Assembly: GCA_031555935.1 (NCBI GenBank)
Contig: JAVBTX010000028.1
Span: forward strand, 1 to 64,000
Origin: Roseburia_C sp031555935
GTDB lineage: Bacteria > Bacillota > Clostridia > Lachnospirales > Lachnospiraceae
Direction: 5' to 3'
Length of the DNA stretch: 64,000 bases
Position 1 is the stretch's first letter, and the number at the start of each line of letters is the position of its first letter. A program made the translations under genes and the position numbers. Shown here in pieces: positions 25,943 to 33,875 of the stretch. The notes below the pieces were generated by a model that saw only the letters and a program-made list of their open reading frames with translations, searched no databases and was not told the origin of the DNA.

Positions 25943-28216
25943 CTACACATACCTCCGAACTAATCTTCCGACTTCGCGATTTTCTAACTTGATTGAGAAT
26001 CCAGCCTGATTCATCGCAAATGCCATTGCTGCTCCCATCTGGTTGTAATCAATTCCTTCATCCGGTGACAAATCAAGTCCAAGTCCGCCGATATCGGTTC
26101 TAATATTTCCTACGGTATGCTTAATGCTGCTGCTAATCTGTTTATCTAGTGGCACATCATCCCAGCCGTCATAGTATCCTTCTGCGGAAAACACACCAAT
26201 TTTTTGGAATACCCGTGATGGTGAATGAATCTGCAACACATTTTTTACGCCATCAATAATACCAGAAAAGAACTTACTTACCTGTTCCTTTACCCATTCA
26301 ATTTTCTCTTTGATTCCGTTATAGAATCCCATTGCCACATTAATTCCGGCCTCTTTGATTTTTTCTGGCAAACTCTTGATTGTCTCTAGAACTTTTTCGC
26401 AAAGTCCACTAATTGCTTCTCTTGCCTTAATCGCAATCGTAACTCCCCAAGCCGTAATCTTGGCTACTATTTCGATTAGTTTATCCCAAATCTTTCCTGG
26501 CAGTTCTTGAAACCACACAATGATATTGGCAATAATTTTCGGCAATTCAACGGTTACCCAACTCCAAAAATCCAGCCCAAACTGAATGATTGTTCCAATC
26601 AATTGTCCAATTACATATCCGATTTTATACGGCAGTTCTTCAAAAAACTGCGTGATACTCTGAATGCAATTACTGAATGCTTCTTTTACATTCTCAGGCA
26701 ATTCTTTAAACCACTGAATCACATTTCCAATTACCTCAGGTATTGTTTCCGTAAAAAAACTACAGATAGCATCCCAGATAGACAATATCGCTTCTCGGAA
26801 TCCTTCGTTGGTGGTCCACAGATAAATAATTGCTGACACAATCGCTGCCACCAGCGTAATAATCAGCATTACAGGACCTCCCAGCGTATTCATTGCAATT
26901 CCTAACATTTGCACCGCAATGGCAACGCCTTGAATCAGTTCGGCAATCTGCATTGCAATCTGCCATGCCACAAATGCAGCTACTAATGGCACAATAACCA
27001 TCAATACTCCATCAAGATGTTCGGCCAGAAAACCTAATGCTTCTGCTCCTATTTCAGCAGCTTTACTTAGGGGTTCTTCCATTTTTTCATAAATGCTAAT
27101 TCCAATGTCATCCAAGGTCGAATTCATCGTATCCATTTTTCCTTGTAAATTGTCTTGCATGGTTGTTGCCATTTGTTCTGTGGCACCATCGCAATTTTCA
27201 ATCGCGGTTTGGAATTCGCCAAAGTCTTCATTTGATGTGCCAACTAGTGCAAGCAGTCCCGCCATTGCCTCTTCACCACCTAAGGTTGCTGCCATCTGCT
27301 CTTTTTCCGCATCTGACAACCCAGCAAAACCAGTCCGCAAATCGGCTGTGATATCGCTTAACGAGCGCATACTTCCATCACTGTTTGTCATGGACACTCC
27401 TAATGTATCCATTGCACTCTGGACTTCAGCGGTAGGATTTACCATATTGCTCATCATCGACTGCAATGCCGCACCGGCTGCATTTGCATCCATTCCACTG
27501 TTTGTCATCGCCGTAAGCGCCAAGGCACAATCATCGACGGAAAATCCCATTGAATTTGCCATTGGTGCAACTGACAGCAATGCATTTCCCATTGTTGAGA
27601 TATCTGTATTCGCATTCTGCGCCGCAGTCACTAATACATCTGTCAAATGTGCCGAATCTTCGGCTGACAAACCAAAGGATGACACCATCCCCGTAACCAT
27701 TTCCGTGGAATTTTTCAAATCTCCGCCAGATACAGTGGCTAGGTTCATCACGCTGTCCATGCCGTTTAACATATCATTGGTACCCCAACCGGCCATTGCC
27801 ATATACTCTAGGGCCGTCGCCGACTCTGTTGCTGAAAATTGAGTTTTAATCCCCATTTCTCTTGCTTTTTCGGTTAACGACTGTAAATCAGTTCCAGTTG
27901 CACCAGAAACGGCTGAAACCTTGGACATACCTGCTTCAAATGAGCTGCCTATATCAATTGCTGCTTTTGCGCCGCCAAAAAATGCATTCGTAACTGCACC
28001 GGTCGCCTTCTCGGCAAGTTTTACGCTGCTGTCCATTTTTTGCTGTTGCTTTGCAGCGGCTGCTTTTTGCTCCTGCGCCGCTTTTTCATTTGCTTCGTCC
28101 AGCGCTTCTTGAATTTCTTTCTGCATTTTTAGCGCTTCATTTTTTACCTTTTCTTTTTTCTGCTCCTCGGTCAATTCGACCTGAACTTTATAAATTATAT
28201 TTTTTTTCTTTGCCAC
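25943..28216 (-). CDS. Tail tape measure protein (left tail, 757 aa)
   Basis: 757 residues, GTG start. It has an N-terminal coiled coil rich in Lys/Glu/Ala, then the conserved phage tail tape-measure core (SAVSGATGTDLQSLTEKARE, TALEYMAMAGWG, MTNSGMDANAAGAALQ) near 100-320, several hydrophobic segments (about 385-480) and Trp-rich amphipathic helices. At about 0.15 nm per residue the tail would be roughly 110 nm (inference). It fixes tail length and is injected or retained in the tube. Confidence 0.93.
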   Translation of the reverse strand: MAKKKNIIYKVQVELTEEQKKEKVKNEALKMQKEIQEALDEANEKAAQEQKAAAAKQQQKMDSSVKLAEKATGAVTNAFFGGAKAAIDIGSSFEAGMSKVSAVSGATGTDLQSLTEKAREMGIKTQFSATESATALEYMAMAGWGTNDMLNGMDSVMNLATVSGGDLKNSTEMVTGMVSSFGLSAEDSAHLTDVLVTAAQNANTDISTMGNALLSVAPMANSMGFSVDDCALALTAMTNSGMDANAAGAALQSMMSNMVNPTAEVQSAMDTLGVSMTNSDGSMRSLSDITADLRTGFAGLSDAEKEQMAATLGGEEAMAGLLALVGTSNEDFGEFQTAIENCDGATEQMATTMQDNLQGKMDTMNSTLDDIGISIYEKMEEPLSKAAEIGAEALGFLAEHLDGVLMVIVPLVAAFVAWQIAMQIAELIQGVAIAVQMLGIAMNTLGGPVMLIITLVAAIVSAIIYLWTTNEGFREAILSIWDAICSFFTETIPEVIGNVIQWFKELPENVKEAFSNCIQSITQFFEELPYKIGYVIGQLIGTIIQFGLDFWSWVTVELPKIIANIIVWFQELPGKIWDKLIEIVAKITAWGVTIAIKAREAISGLCEKVLETIKSLPEKIKEAGINVAMGFYNGIKEKIEWVKEQVSKFFSGIIDGVKNVLQIHSPSRVFQKIGVFSAEGYYDGWDDVPLDKQISSSIKHTVGNIRTDIGGLGLDLSPDEGIDYNQMGAAMAFAMNQAGFSIKLENREVGRLVRRYV

Positions 28217-28271
28217 ACTGCCACCACCTTTCTTAAGGCTCCGGCGCTCTGGCTCTGGCTCTACTATTTAT

Positions 28272-28808
28272 TTAATCAAAATATTCGTCAAATTGCTGCC
28301 TTACCTGCTGTTCTTCTTTGCTTAACGGAACTGGTAATTCCCAGGCACTACGCAGTCGAAGCATATCCTTATCATTGCCCTCGTAACTGCGATATCCCAT
28401 AATTTCATATAGTCTTGTGCTGTCACCAATCCCTCGCAGCAATGCACAAAATTTATGCCAATGCAATGACTTCTCAATCAAATCGATTCCATACTGTCCC
28501 ATGAATGCACTAAAAATAAAATCTGCATCCATATCATAATCAAGCACTTTTTGCTGTGTACCTCCCATATATTTTGGTGTTTTTGCCGGCGGATAGGCGA
28601 AGCTTAGAATTGCATTCATTGCCTGTGCGCCTTTCAAGGCGGGCACTTCACCTGCAAAAATATAGGAGACATCCCAATCTGATTTTTGATCCCACTGCTC
28701 AAACTCCTGGCAAAAACGTATCCATACACGAAAATCCGTATTAATGCCAAAGGGCCAGCCGTCAATTTCAACGGTAAACGGCAAGCCCTCTGCTGCTAAT
28801 GTTGTCAT
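28272..28808 (-). CDS. Tail assembly chaperone 2 (Gp15-like)
   Basis: 178 residues, matching the bacteriophage Gp15 family (PFTVEIDGWPFGINTDFRVWIRF, ILSFAYPPAKTPKYMGG, FMGQYGIDLIE). The family lies just before tape-measure genes and helps load tube protein onto the tape measure. It overlaps the gene before it by ATGA, a usual arrangement for the two chaperones. No clear slippery site was identified. Confidence 0.82.
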   Translation of the reverse strand: MTTLAAEGLPFTVEIDGWPFGINTDFRVWIRFCQEFEQWDQKSDWDVSYIFAGEVPALKGAQAMNAILSFAYPPAKTPKYMGGTQQKVLDYDMDADFIFSAFMGQYGIDLIEKSLHWHKFCALLRGIGDSTRLYEIMGYRSYEGNDKDMLRLRSAWELPVPLSKEEQQVRQQFDEYFD

Positions 28809-29188
28809 TTCTTTGCGGCCACTGCATTGATATTGTCAATGCTCTTGGCCACATTTGAAATATCCTGAAACATTTTTCTTGTCTCATTATCGAGAACCGG
28901 TTTTTTAAACTCATTGACCGGTTTCTCGTATTCCTTTGTGATTTTCATGTAGAGAATATTTAGGTCGTTTAAATCAATCGCTTCGATGTCGTTTGTGCCA
29001 AGCATTTTTTCTAGCGTTTCATCACCAATTGCTTCCTTTAAGAAGTCATACAAACCTTCCACCTTCATATCAATTCCGGTTTCTGAATCGGCAATTTTTT
29101 CTGTTGTTTCATCAATTCTTTTTTTTACTCCAAGGCTAAATGATGGCAAAACTGCATTTACGCCGTTATGATTTACTTTATACTGCAT
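28805..29188 (-). CDS. Tail assembly chaperone 1
   Basis: About 127 residues, mostly helical, starting MQYKVNHNGVNAVLPSF. Start 29188 has TGGAGG at good spacing. An earlier in-frame ATG does not. Its place between tube and Gp15-like genes, its length and its ATGA overlap with the next gene identify it as the first tail chaperone. Confidence 0.75.
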   Translation of the reverse strand: MQYKVNHNGVNAVLPSFSLGVKKRIDETTEKIADSETGIDMKVEGLYDFLKEAIGDETLEKMLGTNDIEAIDLNDLNILYMKITKEYEKPVNEFKKPVLDNETRKMFQDISNVAKSIDNINAVAAKK

Positions 29189-29221
29189 AATATCCTCCAT
29201 TCTTTTATTTCCCAAATTGGC

Positions 29222-29686
29222 TTATTTCGTAAAGCTGATTCCTTCACCAGACTTCTGAGCTGTTCCTCGCTCCATCGTTCCGCCGAAAAGAATCTGGAAA
29301 TTAAGCTTTGATTCTACTGCATTCATATCCTGTACCGAAATAACAGAATCTGTTTTCCATGCTTTAAAGCCAGTTTCGGTATCGCCTTCATGCATAAAGG
29401 CAATCATACATTCCATATGAGCATCATCTCCGACTCTCATTTCATAGAAGTACGGCCAAATCATGTCATAATCTGCTTCGCCTTTGTACATGGTCAAATC
29501 CTGGTCCAAGGTTGGTTTGTATTTCATCACCTCAGTCGTTGGATTCTCATCCGCAATGTAATCAAAATCTGCTGTTTCCGGGTTCATGGTTACGGTTAAC
29601 TGTGTTGTCTTTTTGATTCTGGTCCAAACTGGACTCTCTGTTGTTCCGGTGTTTAAAAATAATCCGATTAAATGTTTTTTTACCAT
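29222..29686 (-). CDS. Major tail tube protein (left tail)
   Basis: 154 residues with the tube-protein pattern of siphovirus tails (KKTTQLTVTMNPETADFDYIADENPTTEVMKYKPTL is the recognised region near residues 25-60, quoted here only by its ends: KKTTQL and YKPTL). It has a beta-sandwich composition with little helix. It stacks as hexamers to make the tail tube. It lies between the tail-terminator candidate and the chaperones, the canonical order. Confidence 0.85.
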   Translation of the reverse strand: MVKKHLIGLFLNTGTTESPVWTRIKKTTQLTVTMNPETADFDYIADENPTTEVMKYKPTLDQDLTMYKGEADYDMIWPYFYEMRVGDDAHMECMIAFMHEGDTETGFKAWKTDSVISVQDMNAVESKLNFQILFGGTMERGTAQKSGEGISFTK

Positions 29687-29692
29687 ATCTCT

Positions 29693-30088
29693 TTACCTTC
29701 CTTTTCTTTCATAAGTCACTTTCAAAATGACCTGATATAAGTTTGTGTTCAGTTCCTGTGTTTTGCCTAAATAAGGCATGGACATCAGCTCTACACTCAA
29801 GCATCTTCGCTCTTTATCTAGCAGTGGAAGATTTTCATTAAACGGGCAGTCATCCACCCAATATGCAAAGTTTTCCATCCATTCTTCATCGGTTTCCAAT
29901 TCTGTTTCCTGCTGTGCGGGACATCCCACGGATAACCGGTAATACTCTGTGATTTCATATGCCGAGTCGGCATAGTTTTTCACCTCACGCGCGGGCATTT
30001 TCCAAGGGCAAAAACTGTATGCGGTGATTGCCGATAGTTCCATTCCATAGCCCTGAACCCACGCTTCAATTGCTTTACTCACTGTCAT
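29693..30088 (-). CDS. Tail terminator / neck-proximal protein (left tail)
   Basis: About 131 residues, beginning MTVSKAIEAWVQGYGMEL. In complete phages a protein of this size and position completes the tail tube at its head-proximal end. Start 30088 is chosen for its GGAAGGAGG. The longer in-frame form would add 19 unsupported residues. All genes usually found upstream (connectors, capsid, portal, terminase) are missing, so this is the first structural gene of the cluster. Confidence 0.65.
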   Translation of the reverse strand: MTVSKAIEAWVQGYGMELSAITAYSFCPWKMPAREVKNYADSAYEITEYYRLSVGCPAQQETELETDEEWMENFAYWVDDCPFNENLPLLDKERRCLSVELMSMPYLGKTQELNTNLYQVILKVTYERKGR

Positions 30089-30170
30089 ATTGCAATCCTC
30101 CTTCCCTTTTGATGTCGTTAGGGCTGTCACGGCTGGAGCCGTCATTGATTTGTGTAAAAATGTTTTTCAT
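30075..30170 (-). CDS. Short leader ORF overlapping the first tail gene
   Basis: 31 codons starting MKNIFTQINDG with GAAAGGAAG upstream, ending 14 bases inside the next gene. It includes an inverted repeat (ACGGCT-GG-AGCCGT). It may be a coupling leader peptide or the rump of a deleted upstream head gene. No homology is recognised. Confidence 0.35.
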   Translation of the reverse strand: MKNIFTQINDGSSRDSPNDIKREGGLQYDSE

Positions 30171-30200
30171 ATTCTTCCTTTCTTCAAAAATTTTTTATAT

Positions 30201-30240
30201 AAAAAACCAGATAATTATCCTTTACGAATGAATTATCTGG
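30201..30240 (-). terminator. Terminator ahead of the left tail operon
   Basis: CCAGATAATT and AATTATCTGG form a perfect 10-bp stem, followed on the minus strand by six T. It ends the leftward regulatory operon just before the tail genes. I see no good promoter between it and the tail genes, so tail expression may need read-through or antitermination. Confidence 0.85.
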
Positions 30241-30419
30241 CTCTTAGGCTCTATTGATATTACGGATTCTGTTTTACACTTCTTACAATAACCCGGGAAA
30301 TTTTTTAACACGGTATCGGTCCGGATACGAAACATTTTTGGATTTTTGCACTTCGGACATTGATACCATAAGTCTGCTGTGTTCAATCTATCACCTACTC
30401 TTTCATTTAACTGGGACAC
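30222..30419 (-). CDS. Cysteine-rich KTR-type small protein
   Basis: 65 residues, GTG start. It has one four-cysteine zinc ribbon (CPKCKNP and CKKCKTE) with the FRIRTDTVLKNFPGYC signature of the Cys_rich_KTR family, common in Firmicutes phages and Tn916-like elements. Function is unknown, with nucleic-acid or protein binding likely. It overlaps the preceding small gene by 13 bases. Its stop lies inside the terminator stem. Confidence 0.7.
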   Translation of the reverse strand: MSQLNERVGDRLNTADLWYQCPKCKNPKMFRIRTDTVLKNFPGYCKKCKTESVISIEPKSQIIHS

Positions 30420-30730
30420 GCTCTTTGAAGCCTTCCAATGGTCAACGGATTGGCCTTACTAAGGACCCTGCTCCGCTTTGCATTTTCAGCCAAAATGTCA
30501 GATGCCAATTGGCTCATTTCCATGCTTGCCTCACCAGCCTGGATGGTTGCCCGGATTACTTCATAGCGCCGGATATTCTTTCGCAATCCATCATCTGTCA
30601 CGGAAATTACATATATTTTCCCACAGCTTGGACAAAGGAAATATTTGTATTCCAAATTGTCAATCCACATGCCTTTTATATCTATCTTTATCTCTGTGCT
30701 GCAAATATCACATATTGTATTATGATTCAC
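30407..30730 (-). CDS. Zinc-ribbon small protein, unknown
   Basis: About 107 residues with an N-terminal four-Cys site (CDICSTE and CPSCGK) and a helical, basic C-terminal half. I chose the GTG at 30730 because AAGGAGG lies 7 bases before it. The ATG nine codons earlier has no RBS. Its coding region begins inside the 3' end of the cysteine desulfurase frame region, so it is transcribed with it. A phage transcription factor role is possible but not shown. Confidence 0.6.
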   Translation of the reverse strand: MNHNTICDICSTEIKIDIKGMWIDNLEYKYFLCPSCGKIYVISVTDDGLRKNIRRYEVIRATIQAGEASMEMSQLASDILAENAKRSRVLSKANPLTIGRLQRACPS

Positions 30731-30743
30731 TTTTTGCTCCTCC

Positions 30744-31868
30744 TTATTTATTCTCATCGCGTAAAATTTGAATTACTATTTTCAACATATCAATCAGTTC
30801 GTTTGCTTCCGCATTTGTATGGTCTTTCGAAAGCGTAATTCGAATTGTTCCATATTGATAGTCCTCGGGAATGCCAATTGCTTGTAACACCCGGCTGCCC
30901 TCCGCCGCTCCGGCATTACAGGCCGAGCCATTTGCAACGATATATCCACTGCTCTCCAAAATCATCTGTAAGGACTCGCCATAGATATCCTGAAATGAAA
31001 CACTAATATGATTGGGAAGTCTTTGAGATGATGCTCCATTAAGAATTGCGGATGGAATTTCTGATAAAATTCTATTTATCATATCATCCCGAAGATTTAA
31101 AATTGATTCATTCTCTATTTGTATCTCTGATGCTGCTTTTCCCAGCCCTACGATATAAGGCACATTTTCTGTTCCGCCACGCAAACTGTACTCCTGTTTG
31201 CCACCGTTAAGCAGTGGTGTTATTTCGATTCCTGCCTTTTTATATAGGAATCCGATTCCTTTTGGCGCACCAATCTTATGCCCGGAAGCACTTAGGAAAT
31301 CTACATTCAATACTTTTACATCAATGGGTATCTGTCCATATGCCTGAACCGCATCGGTATGAAAAAGCGCTCCATAATGATGTGCCAACTCACTCAATTG
31401 TTTTATCTCCTGAATGGTTCCGATTTCATTGTTGCCATATATAATTGATACCAGAGTCTTACTTCCCGCTGTCTGTTTTAGTAGCTGCTCTAATGCTAAG
31501 GTGGTCACCATTCCGGTATGATCAACGGGAACGTAATGCAATTGCACACCGCTTTTTTCCATCGCGCGACCAGACTGATAGACTGCTGAATGTTCTATTT
31601 CCGTCGTTATGATATGACGTATTCCCGGCACTCCTTTGATTACCCAATTATCTGCTTCGGTCCCGCCAGAAGTAAAATATATTTCTTCTGTTTCTGCATG
31701 AATCGATTCCGCTATTTGCGCTCTGGCCTTATTGATGCGTTTCCTAATATTGATTGACCGATTGCTCTTTGCGGAAGGATTCTCCCAATGCTGCGTAAAA
31801 TATGGCAGCATTTCTTCAAGAACTTCTTTTTTTACCGGCGTTGTTGCCGCATAATCAAAATATAACAC
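30744..31868 (-). CDS. Cysteine desulfurase (NifS/IscS-like)
   Basis: 374 residues, GTG start behind AGGAGG. A PLP-dependent class V aminotransferase fold: YFDYAATTPV at the N-terminus, TSGGTEAD near 65, the PLP lysine in SASGHKIGAPKG near 195, and the sulfur-carrying Cys in NGSACNAGAAEGS near 315. It supplies sulfur for Fe-S clusters, tRNA thiolation or DNA phosphorothioation. No iscU, thiI/mnmA or dnd partner is adjacent. It sits between the repressor and the zinc-ribbon genes, which is unusual, and may be a captured host gene. Confidence 0.88.
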   Translation of the reverse strand: MLYFDYAATTPVKKEVLEEMLPYFTQHWENPSAKSNRSINIRKRINKARAQIAESIHAETEEIYFTSGGTEADNWVIKGVPGIRHIITTEIEHSAVYQSGRAMEKSGVQLHYVPVDHTGMVTTLALEQLLKQTAGSKTLVSIIYGNNEIGTIQEIKQLSELAHHYGALFHTDAVQAYGQIPIDVKVLNVDFLSASGHKIGAPKGIGFLYKKAGIEITPLLNGGKQEYSLRGGTENVPYIVGLGKAASEIQIENESILNLRDDMINRILSEIPSAILNGASSQRLPNHISVSFQDIYGESLQMILESSGYIVANGSACNAGAAEGSRVLQAIGIPEDYQYGTIRITLSKDHTNAEANELIDMLKIVIQILRDENK

Positions 31869-31876
31869 GCTTCCTC

Positions 31877-32143
31877 CTATCTGTTTTTTGAAATATGAAT
31901 TACCTTGGAATTGTTTGATGAAATCTGATATGAGTATGACGATGTTTCCCGAATAGACATGTTTGATTCCCCTGTTAGATTTAATTCAATTGTCGATGTT
32001 CTTGTATAAATTCTTATTCTAGTTCCTTCAACCTGAATCACGAGAATTGGTTCCTGCTTTTTTCCCTCTTCTCCTGCGTAAAATTTCCCCTTTTCGGACA
32101 AGATTAATATCTCATCTAGTCTCTTTCGTTCTTCTTTTTCCAT
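31877..32143 (-). CDS. Small unknown protein of the regulatory block
   Basis: About 88 residues, charged helical N-terminus (MEKEERKRLDEILILSEKG) and beta-rich Ser/Thr C-terminus. A GTG two codons upstream of the ATG has better spacing from GGGAGGG and may be the true start. No family is recognised. It lies between the MrpR-like repressor and the cysteine desulfurase. Confidence 0.5.
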   Translation of the reverse strand: MEKEERKRLDEILILSEKGKFYAGEEGKKQEPILVIQVEGTRIRIYTRTSTIELNLTGESNMSIRETSSYSYQISSNNSKVIHISKNR

Positions 32144-32236
32144 ATTCACAAAAGCCCTCCCATGCAAATACGAACACTTGTTCTGTTTTGTATCTTGATT
32201 ATATCCCTCCCATCTCCATCTGTCAATATCATTTTT

Positions 32237-33118
32237 TTATACCAGCACTCCATATTTTTGCAAAAATGTTCGGCAAGCCATGTGAATCCCATATCTTTCC
32301 TTGACATTCTGCTCAAAAAATTCTGACAAATATATTTCACGAATCTGATTGGTGTGAGCTACTGCCATTGACAGTTTTGTGTAGTGAAGTACGCCAGACA
32401 TCGTGATTTTATAGAACGTAATGTCCTGCTCCAACGCCAATGAGATATCATCCATTCTTCTTTTTAGCAAAAAGCGGCTTGCCAAAGCATCGGCTCTTAC
32501 CGCTTTTATCACGCCATCACCATGCAAGGGAAAGCGGCGTCCATCCTGCCGGTTGAAACGCTCATATGTGTTCGCCGACTCAATTCCCAGCGTGCACAAA
32601 TGGCTTGGCACCTTCAAGGTTCTACCGTTATACAAGGTTATGCTTTCGCTATTTAAATCAAAATCTGCGGCTGTCAGCTTTAATAACTCGGTCTTGTCTT
32701 TTGCTCCAATTCCATAAAATGGAGCCAGCAGTAAGAACTTATCACAGCTATTTTCTAATTTCTGTGCCAAGCTCATTATTTCTACCTCAGTTAAATAGCG
32801 ACTATTTTGTTCAATTACCTCGCGTATTGTTTTTGAATCTATATTTGCTGCATCAACAACTACATGCTGTTTCTGAGCGCACCACTCCCGGTAATCATTG
32901 ATTACTGCCCGCTTTCGAATCATGCTATCATAAGATTCACCATTAATTGCTAATTTTTGCAACAATTCCAGCAAGTCCTCTCTGGTAAATTCATATAAAT
33001 CTTTGCCGATAAATTCTTCATATTTTTCTAAGATATGAAATACATTCTTTCTTTGTTCTAAAGTATTGGTGTTCGCAATTAATTGCAAATATTCTTTTTT
33101 GAATTCCTCATTGTACAT
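32237..33118 (-). CDS. MrpR-like lysogeny repressor (tyrosine-recombinase fold, no active site seen)
   Basis: 293 residues. The helical N-terminus resembles a SAM-like core-binding domain. The C-terminal part resembles a tyrosine recombinase catalytic domain (SRYLTEVEIMSLAQKLEN, LLLAPFYGIGAKDKTELLKLT, LNSESITLYNGRTLKVP). I cannot find the HxxR box and the other catalytic residues in their expected places. This fits the MrpR/YopR family, the SPbeta master repressor, which has a recombinase fold but acts as a DNA-binding repressor (established for SPbeta). It is the second gene of the leftward transcript starting at the twin-operator switch, so it probably represses itself. Alternative: a decayed integrase. 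Confidence 0.62.
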   Translation of the reverse strand: MYNEEFKKEYLQLIANTNTLEQRKNVFHILEKYEEFIGKDLYEFTREDLLELLQKLAINGESYDSMIRKRAVINDYREWCAQKQHVVVDAANIDSKTIREVIEQNSRYLTEVEIMSLAQKLENSCDKFLLLAPFYGIGAKDKTELLKLTAADFDLNSESITLYNGRTLKVPSHLCTLGIESANTYERFNRQDGRRFPLHGDGVIKAVRADALASRFLLKRRMDDISLALEQDITFYKITMSGVLHYTKLSMAVAHTNQIREIYLSEFFEQNVKERYGIHMACRTFLQKYGVLV

Positions 33119-33205
33119 ACAGATTCACCTTTTCTTTATAGATTTGGCGCTCAATATTTTTTATGAGCGCTGCGCCCATTATAACATCATCTACAAATTT
33201 TTTCA

Positions 33206-33385
33206 TCAAGATTCCACTGTCAGCAGCAATGATGGATAGTCTTCCAATTCGATGCTAAAATCAATTACCTCATAATCTGCGACTGGTTTGTGCTGCCAAT
33301 CATACGTATTCAAATCCTTGACCTCATTCCCCAACTTTATTAATACGTTACATTTTGCCTTTTTTGCTACATTTTTTAGTTTCAT
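33206..33385 (-). CDS. 59-residue protein, first gene of the leftward switch transcript
   Basis: About 59 residues, starting MKLKNVAKKAKCNVL, with a basic N-terminus and an acidic C-terminal half. Start 33385 is supported by GGAGGA. Short proteins like this (a strand-rich domain with LIKLGNEVKDLNTYDWQHK) occur in the early regions of Firmicutes phages, function unknown. Its leader contains operator copy 1. Confidence 0.55.
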   Translation of the reverse strand: MKLKNVAKKAKCNVLIKLGNEVKDLNTYDWQHKPVADYEVIDFSIELEDYPSLLLTVES

Positions 33386-33404
33386 ATTATCTTCCTCCAT
33401 TTTT

Positions 33405-33426
33405 CACTTGTCACATCGGGTATGTT
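33405..33426. promoter_or_regulatory. Operator copy 1 at the leftward start site
   Basis: A 22-bp element with core TGTCACATCGGG flanked by CAC(T/A) and (T/C)ATGTT. It is the same as copy 2 at 33510-33531 except for two positions. It covers the predicted start site of the leftward promoter. It is a candidate binding site of the MrpR-like repressor. Confidence 0.75.
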
Positions 33427-33429
33427 TAT

Positions 33430-33458
33430 AATATACGACCATATGTTCGATTTGTCAA
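33430..33458 (-). promoter_or_regulatory. Leftward switch promoter
   Basis: TTGACA, exactly 17 bases and TATATT, reading toward the 59-aa gene and the repressor. The operator begins 3 bases past the -10. Confidence 0.8.
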
Positions 33459-33472
33459 TTTATTTTTTCTAG

Positions 33473-33501
33473 TTGACAGCAATTTTATTTCATGATATAT
33501 T
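33473..33501 (+). promoter_or_regulatory. Rightward switch promoter
   Basis: TTGACA, exactly 17 bases and TATATT, reading toward the 83-aa gene and the RNA polymerase gene. It mirrors the leftward promoter. The two -35 boxes lie 14 bases apart. Operator copy 2 starts 8 bases past the -10. Confidence 0.8.
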
Positions 33502-33509
33502 CTGTTTAA

Positions 33510-33531
33510 CACATGTCACATCGGGCATGTT
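33510..33531. promoter_or_regulatory. Operator copy 2 at the rightward start site
   Basis: The second copy of the 22-bp element, in direct orientation to copy 1 with 20 of 22 identical bases. It contains an inverted repeat ACATG-N10-CATGT that is imperfect in copy 1. It overlaps the start of the rightward transcript that carries the RNA polymerase gene. Confidence 0.75.
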
Positions 33532-33600
33532 CCCTTGACTATTCAGTCAGCTTTCCCACTTATTATACCAATCTAATTTTATATCAAATGGAGGACTACT

Positions 33601-33852
33601 ATGGAATCAGTATTTTCAACAACCGAACCAATTAAAATGTATCAATCAACTAAAAATGAAATCCGCCGAAGCAAAGCAATTCAAAAAGCTTACCGCAAAT
33701 ACCGGATGGAGCACGACAAGCTCAAAGCCTCCTTAGGGGAGAGCGAAAGTGCCGACGATATTCTCTGGCAGCATACCCAGCAATATAATCAACTAATTAA
33801 AAATATTTTTAATAAATATAAAACCAATGAAACTGTTTTTCTTAGCTGGTAA
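33601..33852 (+). CDS. Basic helical small protein before the RNA polymerase
   Basis: 83 residues, Lys/Arg-rich in the first half (NEIRRSKAIQKAYRKYRMEHDKLKAS), with no motif that I recognise. It is the first gene of the rightward transcript and lies 23 bases before the polymerase gene, behind TGGAGG. It may be an early regulator or a polymerase accessory factor (inference from position only). Confidence 0.6.
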   Translation: MESVFSTTEPIKMYQSTKNEIRRSKAIQKAYRKYRMEHDKLKASLGESESADDILWQHTQQYNQLIKNIFNKYKTNETVFLSW

Positions 33853-33875
33853 ATCACTTTTATGGAGGAATGACA

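Noticed and set aside
27093..27842. 249-codon plus-strand open frame inside the left tape-measure gene
   Set aside because: It runs antisense to a well-supported tape measure, has no RBS, and is an effect of codon composition.
32237..33118. Active integrase
   Set aside because: The recombinase-like fold is suggestive, but the catalytic HxxR and Tyr context is not found, and its place in the switch fits a repressor better.
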